This document shows, one piece after another, positions 37,411 to 45,569 of a stretch of 64,000 bases of DNA. Origin of the DNA: JALOKP01 sp963800865 (GTDB lineage: Bacteria; Acidobacteriota; Polarisedimenticolia; J045); NCBI GenBank assembly GCA_963800865.1, contig CAWDCL010000004.1, forward strand, positions 3,038,001 through 3,102,000, read 5' to 3'. A program made the position numbers and the translations under genes. Numbering within the stretch: the stretch's first letter is position 1; the number at the start of each line of letters is the position of its first letter. The notes below the pieces were generated by a model. The model was not told the DNA's origin and searched no databases. It saw nothing but the letters and a program-made list of their open reading frames with translations.

Positions 37411-38522
37411 CACTTCTCCCAGGGCAGCCCGGGCTTTCCGAAGTGGCCGTAGTTGGTGGTCTTCGTGTAGATCGGCTGCAGCAGCTTGAGCCGCTCGATG
37501 ATCGCGTGCGGCCGGAAGTCGAACTTCTCGCGCACGAACGCCGCGGCCTTGTCGGGGTCGCCGGTGCCGAAGGTCTCGACCAGGACCGACATCGGCTGGG
37601 CGCGGCCGATCGCGTAGGCCACCTGGATCTCGGCCCGCCGCGCGAGCTTGTGCCGGACCAGCTGGCGCGCCACGTAGCGGCAGAAATAGGCGCTGGAGCG
37701 GTCGACCTTCGAGGGGTCCTTGCCCGAGAACGCGCCGCCGCCGTGGCGCGCGAAGCCGCCGTAGGTGTCGACGATGATCTTGCGGCCGGTCACGCCGGCG
37801 TCGGCGGTGGGGCCGCCGATCTCGAACGCACCCGTCGGGTTGACGAGGTATTCGATCTTCCGGTGCGCCCAGTCGCCCAGCACGCGGGGCGCGAACTGGT
37901 CGACGACCCAGGACCGGATCTCCTTCGGCTTCGTCCCGTGCGCGTGCTGGGTCGAGACCAGCACCGACTCGACCTCGACCGGCCGGCCGTCCCGGTACTG
38001 CACGGTCACCTGCGTCTTGGCGTCGGGGCGCAGCCACTTCGGACCGTCGCCGCGCCGCTCGGCGGCCAGCGCGCTGGACAGCTTGTGCGCCAGCAGGATC
38101 GGCAGCGGCATCAGTTCCGGCGTCTCGTCGGTGGCGTAGCCGAACATGATCCCCTGGTCGCCGGCGCCCTGCTGGTCGGGGTCGGTGCGGTCGACGCCCT
38201 GGGCGATGTCGGCCGACTGGCGGGTCAGGTGGATCTGCACCGAGACGCCGGCGGCGTTGAAGGACTCGTTGGGATCGGTGTACCCGATCTTCTCGATCGT
38301 GTCGCGCACGAGCTTCTCGAAGTTCAGCTTCGCGCCGGTCGTGATCTCGCCCCCCAGGATGACCTGGTTGCTCTTGCACATCACTTCGCAGGCGACGCGG
38401 CTGTGCTTGTCCTGCTTCAGGCACTCGTCGAGCACGGTGTCGGCGATCAGGTCGCAGACCTTGTCGGGGTGGCCTTCGGTCACGGACTCGGAGCTGAACA
38501 GGAACTCGTTCGTTTTCGCCAT
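37410..38522 (-). CDS. metK: S-adenosylmethionine synthetase
   Basis: 370 aa. Makes SAM from methionine and ATP. Features: SESVTEGHPDKVCD (ATP site), GAGDQGIMFGYA, the metal aspartates and GGGAFSGKDPSKVDRS. Length is slightly under the usual 380-400. The leader carries a SAM-binding riboswitch (38644-38746) with its own -35/-10 promoter, so expression should fall when SAM is high. First gene of metK-glycosyltransferase-gnd. Confidence 0.96.
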   Translation of the reverse strand: MAKTNEFLFSSESVTEGHPDKVCDLIADTVLDECLKQDKHSRVACEVMCKSNQVILGGEITTGAKLNFEKLVRDTIEKIGYTDPNESFNAAGVSVQIHLTRQSADIAQGVDRTDPDQQGAGDQGIMFGYATDETPELMPLPILLAHKLSSALAAERRGDGPKWLRPDAKTQVTVQYRDGRPVEVESVLVSTQHAHGTKPKEIRSWVVDQFAPRVLGDWAHRKIEYLVNPTGAFEIGGPTADAGVTGRKIIVDTYGGFARHGGGAFSGKDPSKVDRSSAYFCRYVARQLVRHKLARRAEIQVAYAIGRAQPMSVLVETFGTGDPDKAAAFVREKFDFRPHAIIERLKLLQPIYTKTTNYGHFGKPGLPWEK

Positions 38523-38543
38523 GGGGCCTTTTCCTTCTTCCGG

Positions 38544-38561
38544 GCGGGCCTCGGGGCCCGC
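38544..38561 (-). promoter_or_regulatory. Candidate expression-platform hairpin before metK
   Basis: GCGGGCC-CCGA-GGCCCGC (minus strand) forms a 7-bp stem just upstream of the purine-rich ribosome site GAAGGAAAAGG. It could be the translational or anti-terminator switch of the SAM riboswitch; the pairing partner was not resolved. Confidence 0.4.
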
Positions 38562-38643
38562 GAACGCGCGTTGGACTCGGATCCGCGGCCGCGCACCGGG
38601 GAACGCGGATCGACCGGACACTTGGTTGCCCAGGCCTTCAGGA

Positions 38644-38746
38644 CCGCATCCCCGGGACGAGCCCTTGCGGGACCGTCTCGGGATGGCACCTTGGGTGTCC
38701 GCCCAGGTTGCCGGACCCGGCGCCGGCCGGGTCGCTCCCGATGCAA
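38644..38746 (-). ncRNA. SAM riboswitch (SAM-I/SAM-IV clan) in the metK leader
   Basis: On the minus strand P1 pairs UUGCAUC (38746-38740) with GAUGCGG (38650-38644). Inside are CGGGA pairing UCCCG (P2), a CCCGGC-CGGC-GCCGGG helix, the invariant GGCAACC (complement of 38706-38712), a CCUGGG/CCCAAGG helix, the invariant GGUGCCA (complement of 38684-38690), and a last helix GACG…CGUC capped by a GCAA tetraloop. These core elements and the position before metK identify a SAM-sensing aptamer. The extra terminal helix favours the SAM-IV or SAM-I/IV variant. Confidence 0.88.
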
Positions 38747-38752
38747 CGGCGC

Positions 38753-38781
38753 AAGATACCGTCCCGCGGCGGCGCCATCAA
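38753..38781 (-). promoter_or_regulatory. Sigma-70-type promoter of the metK riboswitch
   Basis: On the minus strand TTGATG (38781-38776) and TATCTT (38758-38753) are separated by exactly 17 bp. The expected start, about 7 nt downstream, falls at the first base pairs of P1, just as for a compact riboswitch transcript. Confidence 0.75.
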
Positions 38782-38882
38782 CACGCCGGGCCGAGGCGTG
38801 CGGATCGTCCTTGATTCCGGGGGGGCTTCCCCGTACAACCGCGGCACGACCGCCCCCGGGCCGGGGCCGGCGGAGGTCTCCG

Positions 38883-41597
38883 ATGCGCCGTCTGCTCCCG
38901 CTCCCGCTCGTATTGCTGACCCTCGGGGTCCTCTCCGTTCCGGCCGGGGCCCAGACCGCGCCCGCCGGCCCGCCGGCTGTCCCGGCCGACGGGGGATCGC
39001 CTCCCCCCGCCCCGCTGGTTGAGGAGAAGAAAGCGGCCGACGGCGCGTCGCCGAAATCGGACGGGGTCCTCTATCGCGAGCTCACCCCGGTCGAGCCCTC
39101 CGAGCTGCAGGCGGTCGATCCGGGCTACCGCTGGCTGGTCGAGCAGATCGTCGCCGGCCGGGCCGACAAGCGGATCATGCGCCAGCACGCCTGGCTGAAG
39201 CCGCGACTGATGCCGTTCGACCGGCCGGTTCCCGTGGGCTGGCGCGAGCGGGCGCGGGCGCGCCAGCTGGCCGCGCCGGCCCTTCCTCCGGCGGCGCCGG
39301 CGTCCGGGGAAGGCGACGCCCCGCTCCTGCCGTCGATCGGCCGCTGGGTCGCGGCCGGGCCGTACAACATCCCCGGCCGGGTCACCGGCCTGGCGCGGCC
39401 GGCGAACTCGCCCGGGCAGCTCCTGGTCGCCAACGCCGACGGCGGGCTGTGGCTCACCCGGGACAGCGGAGCGAACTGGGAGCCGCTGACCGAGCGCGAG
39501 GCCACCCAGGCCTCGGGCTCGGTCCTGGCCGATCCGGTCGATCCCCGGGTCTTCTGGTGGGGCACGGGCGAGGGGAACGGGGCGATCGACAACTACGGCG
39601 GCATCGGCGTGCTCAAGACGGTGGACGGCGGCCGGACCTGGACGGCCTCCAACCGCTTCTCCGGCACCGTCCGCTGCATGGCGATCCACCCGTCCAACCG
39701 GCAGCGGGTCTGGGCCTGCGGCGACGACGGCCTCTACCGCTCGACCGACGGCGGGTCGAACTTCGCGAAGGTCCCCGGGCTCCCGGCCAACGGGGCCTCG
39801 GGAATCGCGATCCGTCCCGACGACCCGCAGGTGATCTTCGTGGGCCTCTGGGGCGGCGGGGTCTGGAGGAGCGGGAACGGGGGCGCGAGCTGGACGCAGG
39901 TCGGAGGCGGCCTGCCCGCCAATCTCGGCCGGGTCGACGTGACGATGTGCGGCGGCAACCCCGACGCGATGCTCGCGGTCTCGGAGCTCAACGGCGGCGA
40001 CCTCTGGAAATCGGCCGACGCGGGTGCGCACTGGAGCCAGCTCACCGCGGCCCCCGACTTCGCCGGCGGGCAGGGCTGGTACGACCTCGCCGTCGCGATG
40101 GCGCCCGACGACTGCGCCACGATCTTCGTCGCCGGCGTCGGGAGCCAGGTTTCGCGCGACGGCGGTGCCACGTTCGCCGGGCTGCCGACCACGGCCGGCC
40201 CCGTCGGCTGGGACTACCACGCGGTGCTCACCTTCCCCGGCGGCGAGGTGATCTTCGGCTGCGATTCCGGCGTCTACGGCAGCACCGACCTCGGCTACAA
40301 CTGGGTGGCCACGGGACAGGGCCTGCCCACCACGCAGTTCTACGGGGGTTGCGGCCACGACACCGACAGCGCGTGGCTCGCCGGCGGAACGCAGGACAAC
40401 GGCACCGACCAGACCCGCACGGGCGAGCCCTGGCGCTACATCCGCGGCGGCGACGGCGGGAAGTGCGTCGCCTTCGGGCAGGAGGTTCTGACCGAGTACC
40501 AGGTGACGAGCCTGCAGAAGTCCAGCGACGGCGGGAACAGCTTCGGCGACGCCAACTCGGGGATCCGCGGCGAAGACCCGAAGGCGTGGGTCGGGATCTT
40601 CGACCGCGACCCGTCGGCCGGTCGCACGATCTACCTCGGCACCAGCCGCGTCTACCGCACGACCGACTTCCACACGACGGCGTGGAAGGAGATCCTCGGG
40701 CCGGTCTACTACAGCCGGCTGGTGAGCGCGCTCGCGGTCTCTCCCGCCGACCGCAACGTGCTCTGGGTCGGCTACGAGTGGGGCGGCCTGTACCGCTCGG
40801 CGAACGCCCTGGCCGCGGTCCCCAGCTTCGTCGCCCGCAAGGGGCCATGGCCGACCCGGACCGTCACGCGGGTCACGCCGCACCCGGCGAACCCCGCGTC
40901 GGCTTGGGCGGTGATCGGCGGCTACGGCTATCCCAAGCTCTACCGCACCGTCGACGCGGGGGTCACCTGGACCGACGTCACCGGCGATTTCCCCGACCTG
41001 CCGGTCACCGACCTGGTCGTCGATCCCGGGGACGTGCGGGTGCTGATCGCCGGGACCGACCTGGGGGTCTTCCGCAGCGTCGACGGCGGAGCGCACTGGA
41101 CCGGCTTCTCGGACGGCCTGCCGCTCTCGGCGATCGCCGACCTGTTCACGCACGCCGCGAGCGGAGACCTGGTCGCGGCGACGCACGGACGCAGCTTCTA
41201 CCGCTTCCGGCCGGCTGCGAGCGGCCCGCTCGCCGTGCCCGACGGAAGGTCGGTGCCCGGCCGCCCGTTGCGCGCGGAGCGGACCGCGGACGGCTCGCTC
41301 TGGCTGCGCTGGGACACCGAGGCCTGCACGGCCGCGCGCTACCACCTCTTCTACGGCCCGCTCGGCGCGGTGTCCGAAGCCGCCTACTCGGGGCAGGCGT
41401 GCGACGTCGGACGCGGCGGCGAGGCCCTGCTTCCGATGCCGGCTCCCGGGGAGAGCCTCTACTTCGTCGTCGCCGCGTCGTCGATGGAGGGGGTCGAGGG
41501 ACCGCACTGGTTCGGATCGAACGGCCTGCCGTCGCCTGCGACGGGAGTGGGCCGCTGCGGCGTGACCTCCCAGGAGCCGGCCGTGAGCTGCCCGTAG
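38883..41597 (+). CDS. Secreted BNR/sortilin-like beta-propeller protein
   Basis: 904 aa with a signal peptide (1-22). Many blades carry the Asp-box form S-x-D-x-G-x-x-W: TRDSGANW, TVDGGRTW, STDGGSNF, SGNGGASW, SADAGAHW, SSDGGNSF, TVDAGVTW, SVDGGAHW. The arrangement is that of large two-propeller proteins (VPS10/sortilin-like, or sialidase-like without a recognisable catalytic set). A small beta domain ends the protein (about 800-890). Presumably outer surface or secreted; function unknown. A GGAGG site precedes ATG 38883, which lies over the metK leader on the other strand. Confidence 0.82.
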   Translation: MRRLLPLPLVLLTLGVLSVPAGAQTAPAGPPAVPADGGSPPPAPLVEEKKAADGASPKSDGVLYRELTPVEPSELQAVDPGYRWLVEQIVAGRADKRIMRQHAWLKPRLMPFDRPVPVGWRERARARQLAAPALPPAAPASGEGDAPLLPSIGRWVAAGPYNIPGRVTGLARPANSPGQLLVANADGGLWLTRDSGANWEPLTEREATQASGSVLADPVDPRVFWWGTGEGNGAIDNYGGIGVLKTVDGGRTWTASNRFSGTVRCMAIHPSNRQRVWACGDDGLYRSTDGGSNFAKVPGLPANGASGIAIRPDDPQVIFVGLWGGGVWRSGNGGASWTQVGGGLPANLGRVDVTMCGGNPDAMLAVSELNGGDLWKSADAGAHWSQLTAAPDFAGGQGWYDLAVAMAPDDCATIFVAGVGSQVSRDGGATFAGLPTTAGPVGWDYHAVLTFPGGEVIFGCDSGVYGSTDLGYNWVATGQGLPTTQFYGGCGHDTDSAWLAGGTQDNGTDQTRTGEPWRYIRGGDGGKCVAFGQEVLTEYQVTSLQKSSDGGNSFGDANSGIRGEDPKAWVGIFDRDPSAGRTIYLGTSRVYRTTDFHTTAWKEILGPVYYSRLVSALAVSPADRNVLWVGYEWGGLYRSANALAAVPSFVARKGPWPTRTVTRVTPHPANPASAWAVIGGYGYPKLYRTVDAGVTWTDVTGDFPDLPVTDLVVDPGDVRVLIAGTDLGVFRSVDGGAHWTGFSDGLPLSAIADLFTHAASGDLVAATHGRSFYRFRPAASGPLAVPDGRSVPGRPLRAERTADGSLWLRWDTEACTAARYHLFYGPLGAVSEAAYSGQACDVGRGGEALLPMPAPGESLYFVVAASSMEGVEGPHWFGSNGLPSPATGVGRCGVTSQEPAVSCP

Positions 41598-41601
41598 CCC
41601 G

Positions 41602-42213
41602 TCAGCAGAAATCCTGCGTGACGTAGACCTTCCCCCCGGCGGTGATCGCCACCCCGATCCCCTGGCGTTCGAAGCCGCGCTTGAGCACGTTCTCGCGGTG
41701 CCCCTCGCTGCTCATCCAGCCCTCGACGACCTGCCGGGCGATCTCGTCGACGCTCATCCACTGGTAGGAACGCACCCCGGCCGAGCCGAAGGTGACCGAC
41801 GAGAAGACCGCCGACTGGAAGATGTTCTCGCCGAGGCCGTGGGTCACGTAGCTGCCGTGACTTCTGCGGCAGGGATACCCGGCGTCGAGCCCGCGCCGCT
41901 CCGGGTCCTTTCCGTCGGGCGAGACGTGGTCGAAGAACTTGCGCGTCGCCATGTCGGCCGAGTGGCGGCGCGCGATGTCGGCCAGTTTCGGGTCGGTCGC
42001 GAGCAGCGGCAGCCCGGCCCGCGCGCGCTCCGCATTGACCAGCTCGGCGACGCGCGCCTCGACCGCCGCGGCCTCGACGCCGGAGCGCGTCGCGACGTCG
42101 ACCGCCCCGTCCGACTGCGCGCGAAGCGGGGCCGGGGAAGGCGCGGCGACGACGAACGCAGCGAGCGCGGCGAGCGCGCTCCACCGCACCGCCCGGGGCC
42201 GGCGGAGCGTCAC
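41602..42213 (-). CDS. CAP-domain (SCP/PR1) secreted protein
   Basis: 203 aa, GTG start, signal peptide about 12-33. The CAP domain has VNAERARAGLPLL, RRHSADMATRKFFDHVSP, LGENIF and SSEGHRENVL, the conserved His/Glu cavity. CYPCRR and VTQDFC supply cysteines. It is convergent with the BNR gene, 4 bp between stops. It overlaps the potassium-channel gene upstream by 4 bp (GTGA). Ligand or target unknown. Confidence 0.88.
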   Translation of the reverse strand: MTLRRPRAVRWSALAALAAFVVAAPSPAPLRAQSDGAVDVATRSGVEAAAVEARVAELVNAERARAGLPLLATDPKLADIARRHSADMATRKFFDHVSPDGKDPERRGLDAGYPCRRSHGSYVTHGLGENIFQSAVFSSVTFGSAGVRSYQWMSVDEIARQVVEGWMSSEGHRENVLKRGFERQGIGVAITAGGKVYVTQDFC

Positions 42214-43343
42214 GGCGCGTCCGGTCCGGACCGCATGGCGCGGCCGAAGTGGCGGCGCGCACCCACGAGGTCCTGGGCCCGCCCGAGCACGACGACCGTC
42301 TCTCCCGCGCGCAGGCGGTGGGCGCCGGGCGGGTTGAAGACGACCTCCTCCGACCCCGGCTCGCGGGCCGCGACGACGAGCAGCCGCCCGTATCGGCGCA
42401 CGTCGGCTTCCGCGAGCGACTTGCCGTCGACGTCGCTGCCGGACTCTACGACCATCTCCTCGAAACGGTACGGGTCGTCCGGTTCGCGCAGCATCCGCTC
42501 GATGAAGGTCACGACGGTCGGGCTGAGCAGTTCGCCGACCAGGCGGCGGCCGCCGATCGCGGTCGTGTTGACCACCGCGTCGGCACCGGCCGCATCCAGC
42601 TTGTTCCGCGCGAAGTCGTCCACCCCCTTGCTGACGATCCGCAGGCGGGGGTTCAGCGCGCGCGCCGACAGCGTGACGAACACGTTGTCCTTGTCGTCGG
42701 TCAGCGCGGCGATCAGCCCCGTGGCGCGCTCGATCCCGGCCTCGCGCAGCACGGCGTCGTCGTCCGCGCGGCCGACGACGTAGAGGAACCCGCCGAGCTG
42801 CTGGAACACGCGCCGCAGCCGGTCCGCGTCCTTGTCGATCGCCACGAAGGGCGTTCCCATCTCGCGCAGTTCCTCGACGCAGTGCGTCCCCGTCGAGCCG
42901 ACGCCGCAGACGATGACGTGGCCGGTCAGCCTGGCGATGTCGCGATCCATGCGGCGCCTCCGGAAGACGTCCGTGAAGAGCCCGTCCACGATCAGGGCGG
43001 TCGAATTGGTGATCAGGAAGGCCGGGACGGCAACCCCGACGACGGCGAGAATCATCGTGAACACCGTCGCCAGCGGCAGCCCCTTGATGTCGAGCCAGTC
43101 GCCGTAGCCGATCGTGGAGAGCGTGATCACGGTCATGAACAGGCAGTTGAGCAGCGTCCACTGCTCCCGCCCGTGGTAGAGCCCGATCGCGTAGTAGACC
43201 AGGGTCGACGCCACGATCACGACGAGCAGGACGATCGCGCCCAGCCGCACGAGGCGGAGCGGCTCGTAGCGGGATGGGCGGGGCGCCGCACGGTGTCGTG
43301 AAGGGGACGTCGCGCGCGGCCTGGAACTCGACATCGAACGCAT
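42210..43343 (-). CDS. RCK-domain potassium channel
   Basis: 377 aa. Two membrane helices (about 32-52 and 85-113) flank the pore with selectivity filter TIGYGD. The cytoplasmic part has an RCK-N nucleotide-binding domain (GHVIVCGVGSTGTHCVEEL, Asp in VAIDKDADRL) and an RCK-C domain (about 285-365). This matches MthK/Kch-type prokaryotic K+ channels. Two near starts (43343 and 43334) are possible. Confidence 0.92.
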   Translation of the reverse strand: MRSMSSSRPRATSPSRHRAAPRPSRYEPLRLVRLGAIVLLVVIVASTLVYYAIGLYHGREQWTLLNCLFMTVITLSTIGYGDWLDIKGLPLATVFTMILAVVGVAVPAFLITNSTALIVDGLFTDVFRRRRMDRDIARLTGHVIVCGVGSTGTHCVEELREMGTPFVAIDKDADRLRRVFQQLGGFLYVVGRADDDAVLREAGIERATGLIAALTDDKDNVFVTLSARALNPRLRIVSKGVDDFARNKLDAAGADAVVNTTAIGGRRLVGELLSPTVVTFIERMLREPDDPYRFEEMVVESGSDVDGKSLAEADVRRYGRLLVVAAREPGSEEVVFNPPGAHRLRAGETVVVLGRAQDLVGARRHFGRAMRSGPDAP

Positions 43344-43385
43344 TCTACCCGGCCGCCCGGCGCGAACCCCTTCGACCCCCAGGAG

Positions 43386-43420
43386 ATTTGTTCATATTTG
43401 TTCCTGAATGTTCCCGGAAT
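43386..43420 (+). promoter_or_regulatory. GTTC direct repeats with exact 10-bp spacing
   Basis: GTTC begins at 43390, 43400 and 43410, each preceded by a T/A-rich triplet, followed by the palindrome TTCCCGGAA (43411-43419). One-helical-turn repeats of this kind are typical of a regulator binding cooperatively to one face. They lie in the gap between the divergent channel gene and the small zinc-ribbon gene. The regulator is unknown. Confidence 0.45.
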
Positions 43421-43521
43421 CCGATCTAACCTCCCTCGAGGGAAATCAGGCTCGCGCGCCCGGCCGGCTCGACGGACATTAGGGGCGTCCGGGGAACGCT
43501 CTACGGGGGGCGGGAGAACCG

Positions 43522-43677
43522 GTGATCATCACCATCGTCTGTCACTGCGGACACCACAACCAGGTCGCGGAGCAGGAACTCGAGGTGGCGCACTGCCTGC
43601 GCTGTTTCCGGCTGCTCCTGCCCGTGTCGAGGCTCGCACCCACGGCCTCGGCGGCCAGCCTGCCGGCGCACCCGTAG
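43522..43677 (+). CDS. Small CxC/CxxC putative zinc-ribbon protein
   Basis: 51-aa frame starting GTG after GGGAGAACC. It contains VCHCGHHNQV and CLRCFRLL, four cysteines spaced like one zinc ribbon, then a hydrophobic and Ala/Pro-rich tail. The ribosome site and paired cysteines support a real gene. Function unknown; it precedes the DUF6178-like gene by 47 bp. Confidence 0.6.
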   Translation: MIITIVCHCGHHNQVAEQELEVAHCLRCFRLLLPVSRLAPTASAASLPAHP

Positions 43678-43724
43678 CGGTTCTGCGTGGCGCGCCGGCG
43701 CGCGGGTGAGCAGAATCGTCGGTC

Positions 43725-45410
43725 GTGAAGGGATCGCCGAAGGACCTTGCCGCCCAGCGCCTCCGACTGCTGGCCCTCCCGCCTCGCGAGCGCGTCGCCG
43801 CGATCGAGGCCTCGGGAAGCCCGGGTGAGCTGGTCCGTGCGCTTCCGGCCCAGGACCTGTTCCTGACGCTCGTCGAGACCGGCTTCGACGACGCGCTGGT
43901 GCTGCTCGAGCACGCCAGCGTGCCGCAGATCGAGTTCCTGTTCGACCTGGGCGGGTGGGACCGCGATGCGTTCGATCCTGTGCGCTTCTCCCGCTGGCTT
44001 TCGGCGATCGCGACCGCCAACCCGGAGCGCGTCGCCCGCTGGCTGCTCGACGGGGACGAGGCGGCGGTCGTGCTGGCCCTGGCGCGCATCTTCCACGTCT
44101 TCAAGAACGACGAGTCGAGCGACTCTGCGTTCTGGCCTCCGGACCGCCCGCTTTCGACGCTCGACGGGACCTATTTCGTCGAGCCGCGGGACGAGGTGCC
44201 CGACGAAGCGGCCGTCGCGCTCTGGGACGCCCTGGCGCGGCTGCGCTCCACCCATTCGCCGGCCTTCGAAGCCCTGCTCGAGCAGGTGATGTGGGCCGTC
44301 CCGGCCGAGCGCGAGGAGGAGGCCTACGAGCGCCGGGCCTCGCGGCTCGCGGAGAAGGGCTTCCCGCCGTTCGACGAGGCGATCGAGGTCTGGGCCGCGG
44401 GACGTGAAACCGATCCGGCCGTTCGACGACAGGCCGCGGACCGGGCGGTCGCGGCCGCCGCATCCCACCTGATGAGCGCCGGGCCGGCTCCCGCCGACAC
44501 CGCACGCCATCTCCCCGCGCCGGTCGCCGACGCCGGCCGCGCGCTCGCGCAGGCGGTCGCCGGTCTCGATCCGGTCGAGCAGCACCGCGTTCTGGCCGAC
44601 CTGCTGCGGGTCGGCAACCGCTTCGCGGTCTCCGGCCTCGGCGACCTCGGCGAGATCGAAACCCACCGCGAGGGGCTGAGGATCGCGCTCTCGCACGCCA
44701 GCCTCGGGCTGCACGAACTGGGCGGCGTGCGCGCCGGCGCACTCGGCCCGGCGCTGCTGGCCACGGTCCCCGTGCCGGACCTGGTCCGCGCGGGGACGGG
44801 AGCGGTGATGGAGCGCGCGGAGCGCGCGCGGCGACTCGCGGCCGGCTGGCTGGCCCGCGTCCCTGGCAGCCGGCAGCGGCTCGATCCGGAGAGCGACGAG
44901 ATGCTCGCCGCGCTGCTCGCGCCGCGCCCGGCATTCGGCGCCCCCGGGATCGCGACTCGTCCTTTCCGGAACCCGGAGGACCTCGCCGCCGCCGACGAGG
45001 CGCTCGACACGACCGAGGCGCTCGGCCGGTTCGTCGAGGAGCGGCTGGGCGTGGGAGACGACGGTCGCTGGCCCGAGCTCGATCCCCTTCCCGCGGCGCG
45101 GGGCGGCCCCCTGGACCTCGACTGGCCGGCGGTTGCACTGACCGCGATCGCGCGCGCGGCGCTCGGCGAGCCGGCCCGTCCGCGGCCGCTCGGCCCGGAC
45201 GAGGCCCGCCGCGCGCTCTCCCTGCTGCTCGAGGGCGAGAACCCGCGCCGTCCGGCGGCGCGCCTGTTCGAGATCGCGGAGGAACTGGGCCTCGGCGCGG
45301 CGGCGAGTCACCTGGGACGGCGGCTCGCGGACGAGGCGAGCGAACTTCCGCCGGACGACGCTCCCGATCCGCGGTTCGTGCGCTCGTTGCTGCTGCGCTG
45401 GAACGTCTGA
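43725..45410 (+). CDS. DUF6178-like protein of unknown function
   Basis: 561 aa, acidic, helix-rich, no signal peptide or membrane helix. The opening LRLLALPPRERVAAIEASG and the repeated HVFKND, PAFEALLEQVMWAVPAEREEEAYERR segments resemble the DUF6178 group; this naming is from memory of the pattern. GTG start with a weak ribosome site. Cytoplasmic; no catalytic motif recognised. Confidence 0.65.
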   Translation: MKGSPKDLAAQRLRLLALPPRERVAAIEASGSPGELVRALPAQDLFLTLVETGFDDALVLLEHASVPQIEFLFDLGGWDRDAFDPVRFSRWLSAIATANPERVARWLLDGDEAAVVLALARIFHVFKNDESSDSAFWPPDRPLSTLDGTYFVEPRDEVPDEAAVALWDALARLRSTHSPAFEALLEQVMWAVPAEREEEAYERRASRLAEKGFPPFDEAIEVWAAGRETDPAVRRQAADRAVAAAASHLMSAGPAPADTARHLPAPVADAGRALAQAVAGLDPVEQHRVLADLLRVGNRFAVSGLGDLGEIETHREGLRIALSHASLGLHELGGVRAGALGPALLATVPVPDLVRAGTGAVMERAERARRLAAGWLARVPGSRQRLDPESDEMLAALLAPRPAFGAPGIATRPFRNPEDLAAADEALDTTEALGRFVEERLGVGDDGRWPELDPLPAARGGPLDLDWPAVALTAIARAALGEPARPRPLGPDEARRALSLLLEGENPRRPAARLFEIAEELGLGAAASHLGRRLADEASELPPDDAPDPRFVRSLLLRWNV

Positions 45411-45420
45411 TCGGGAACGC

Positions 45421-45495
45421 TGGAGGCGCCGGTCGGAATCGAACCGACGAATAAGGGTTTTGCAGACCCTCGCCTTACCACTTGGCTACGGCGCC
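45421..45495 (-). tRNA. tRNA-Cys (anticodon GCA), CCA encoded
   Basis: The cloverleaf can be drawn. The acceptor arm pairs GGCGCCG with CGGCGCC, followed by discriminator U and a genomic CCA (45421-45423). The D loop has AGCCAAGUGGUAAGG, the anticodon loop CUGCAAA has GCA, and the T loop has GGUUCGAUUCC. No intron or variable-arm extension. A cysteinyl-tRNA synthetase is at 62.4-63.8 kb. Confidence 0.96.
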
Positions 45496-45510
45496 GAGAG
45501 CGGAAACCGG

Positions 45511-45540
45511 AGGATAATCCCCGCCGCCGGGCGCCGTCAA
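45511..45540 (-). promoter_or_regulatory. Promoter of tRNA-Cys
   Basis: On the minus strand TTGACG (45540-45535) and TATCCT (45516-45511) are separated by 18 bp, 15 bp before the tRNA 5' end. Spacing and position fit a sigma-70 stable-RNA promoter. Confidence 0.6.
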
Positions 45541-45569
45541 AAGGCCCGGTCAGTCGGAGGTTCCGCCCC

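Noticed and set aside
43390..43413. LexA box of the GTTC-N7-GTTC type
   Set aside because: The spacing is N6, with three boxes at 10 bp, and no SOS gene follows.
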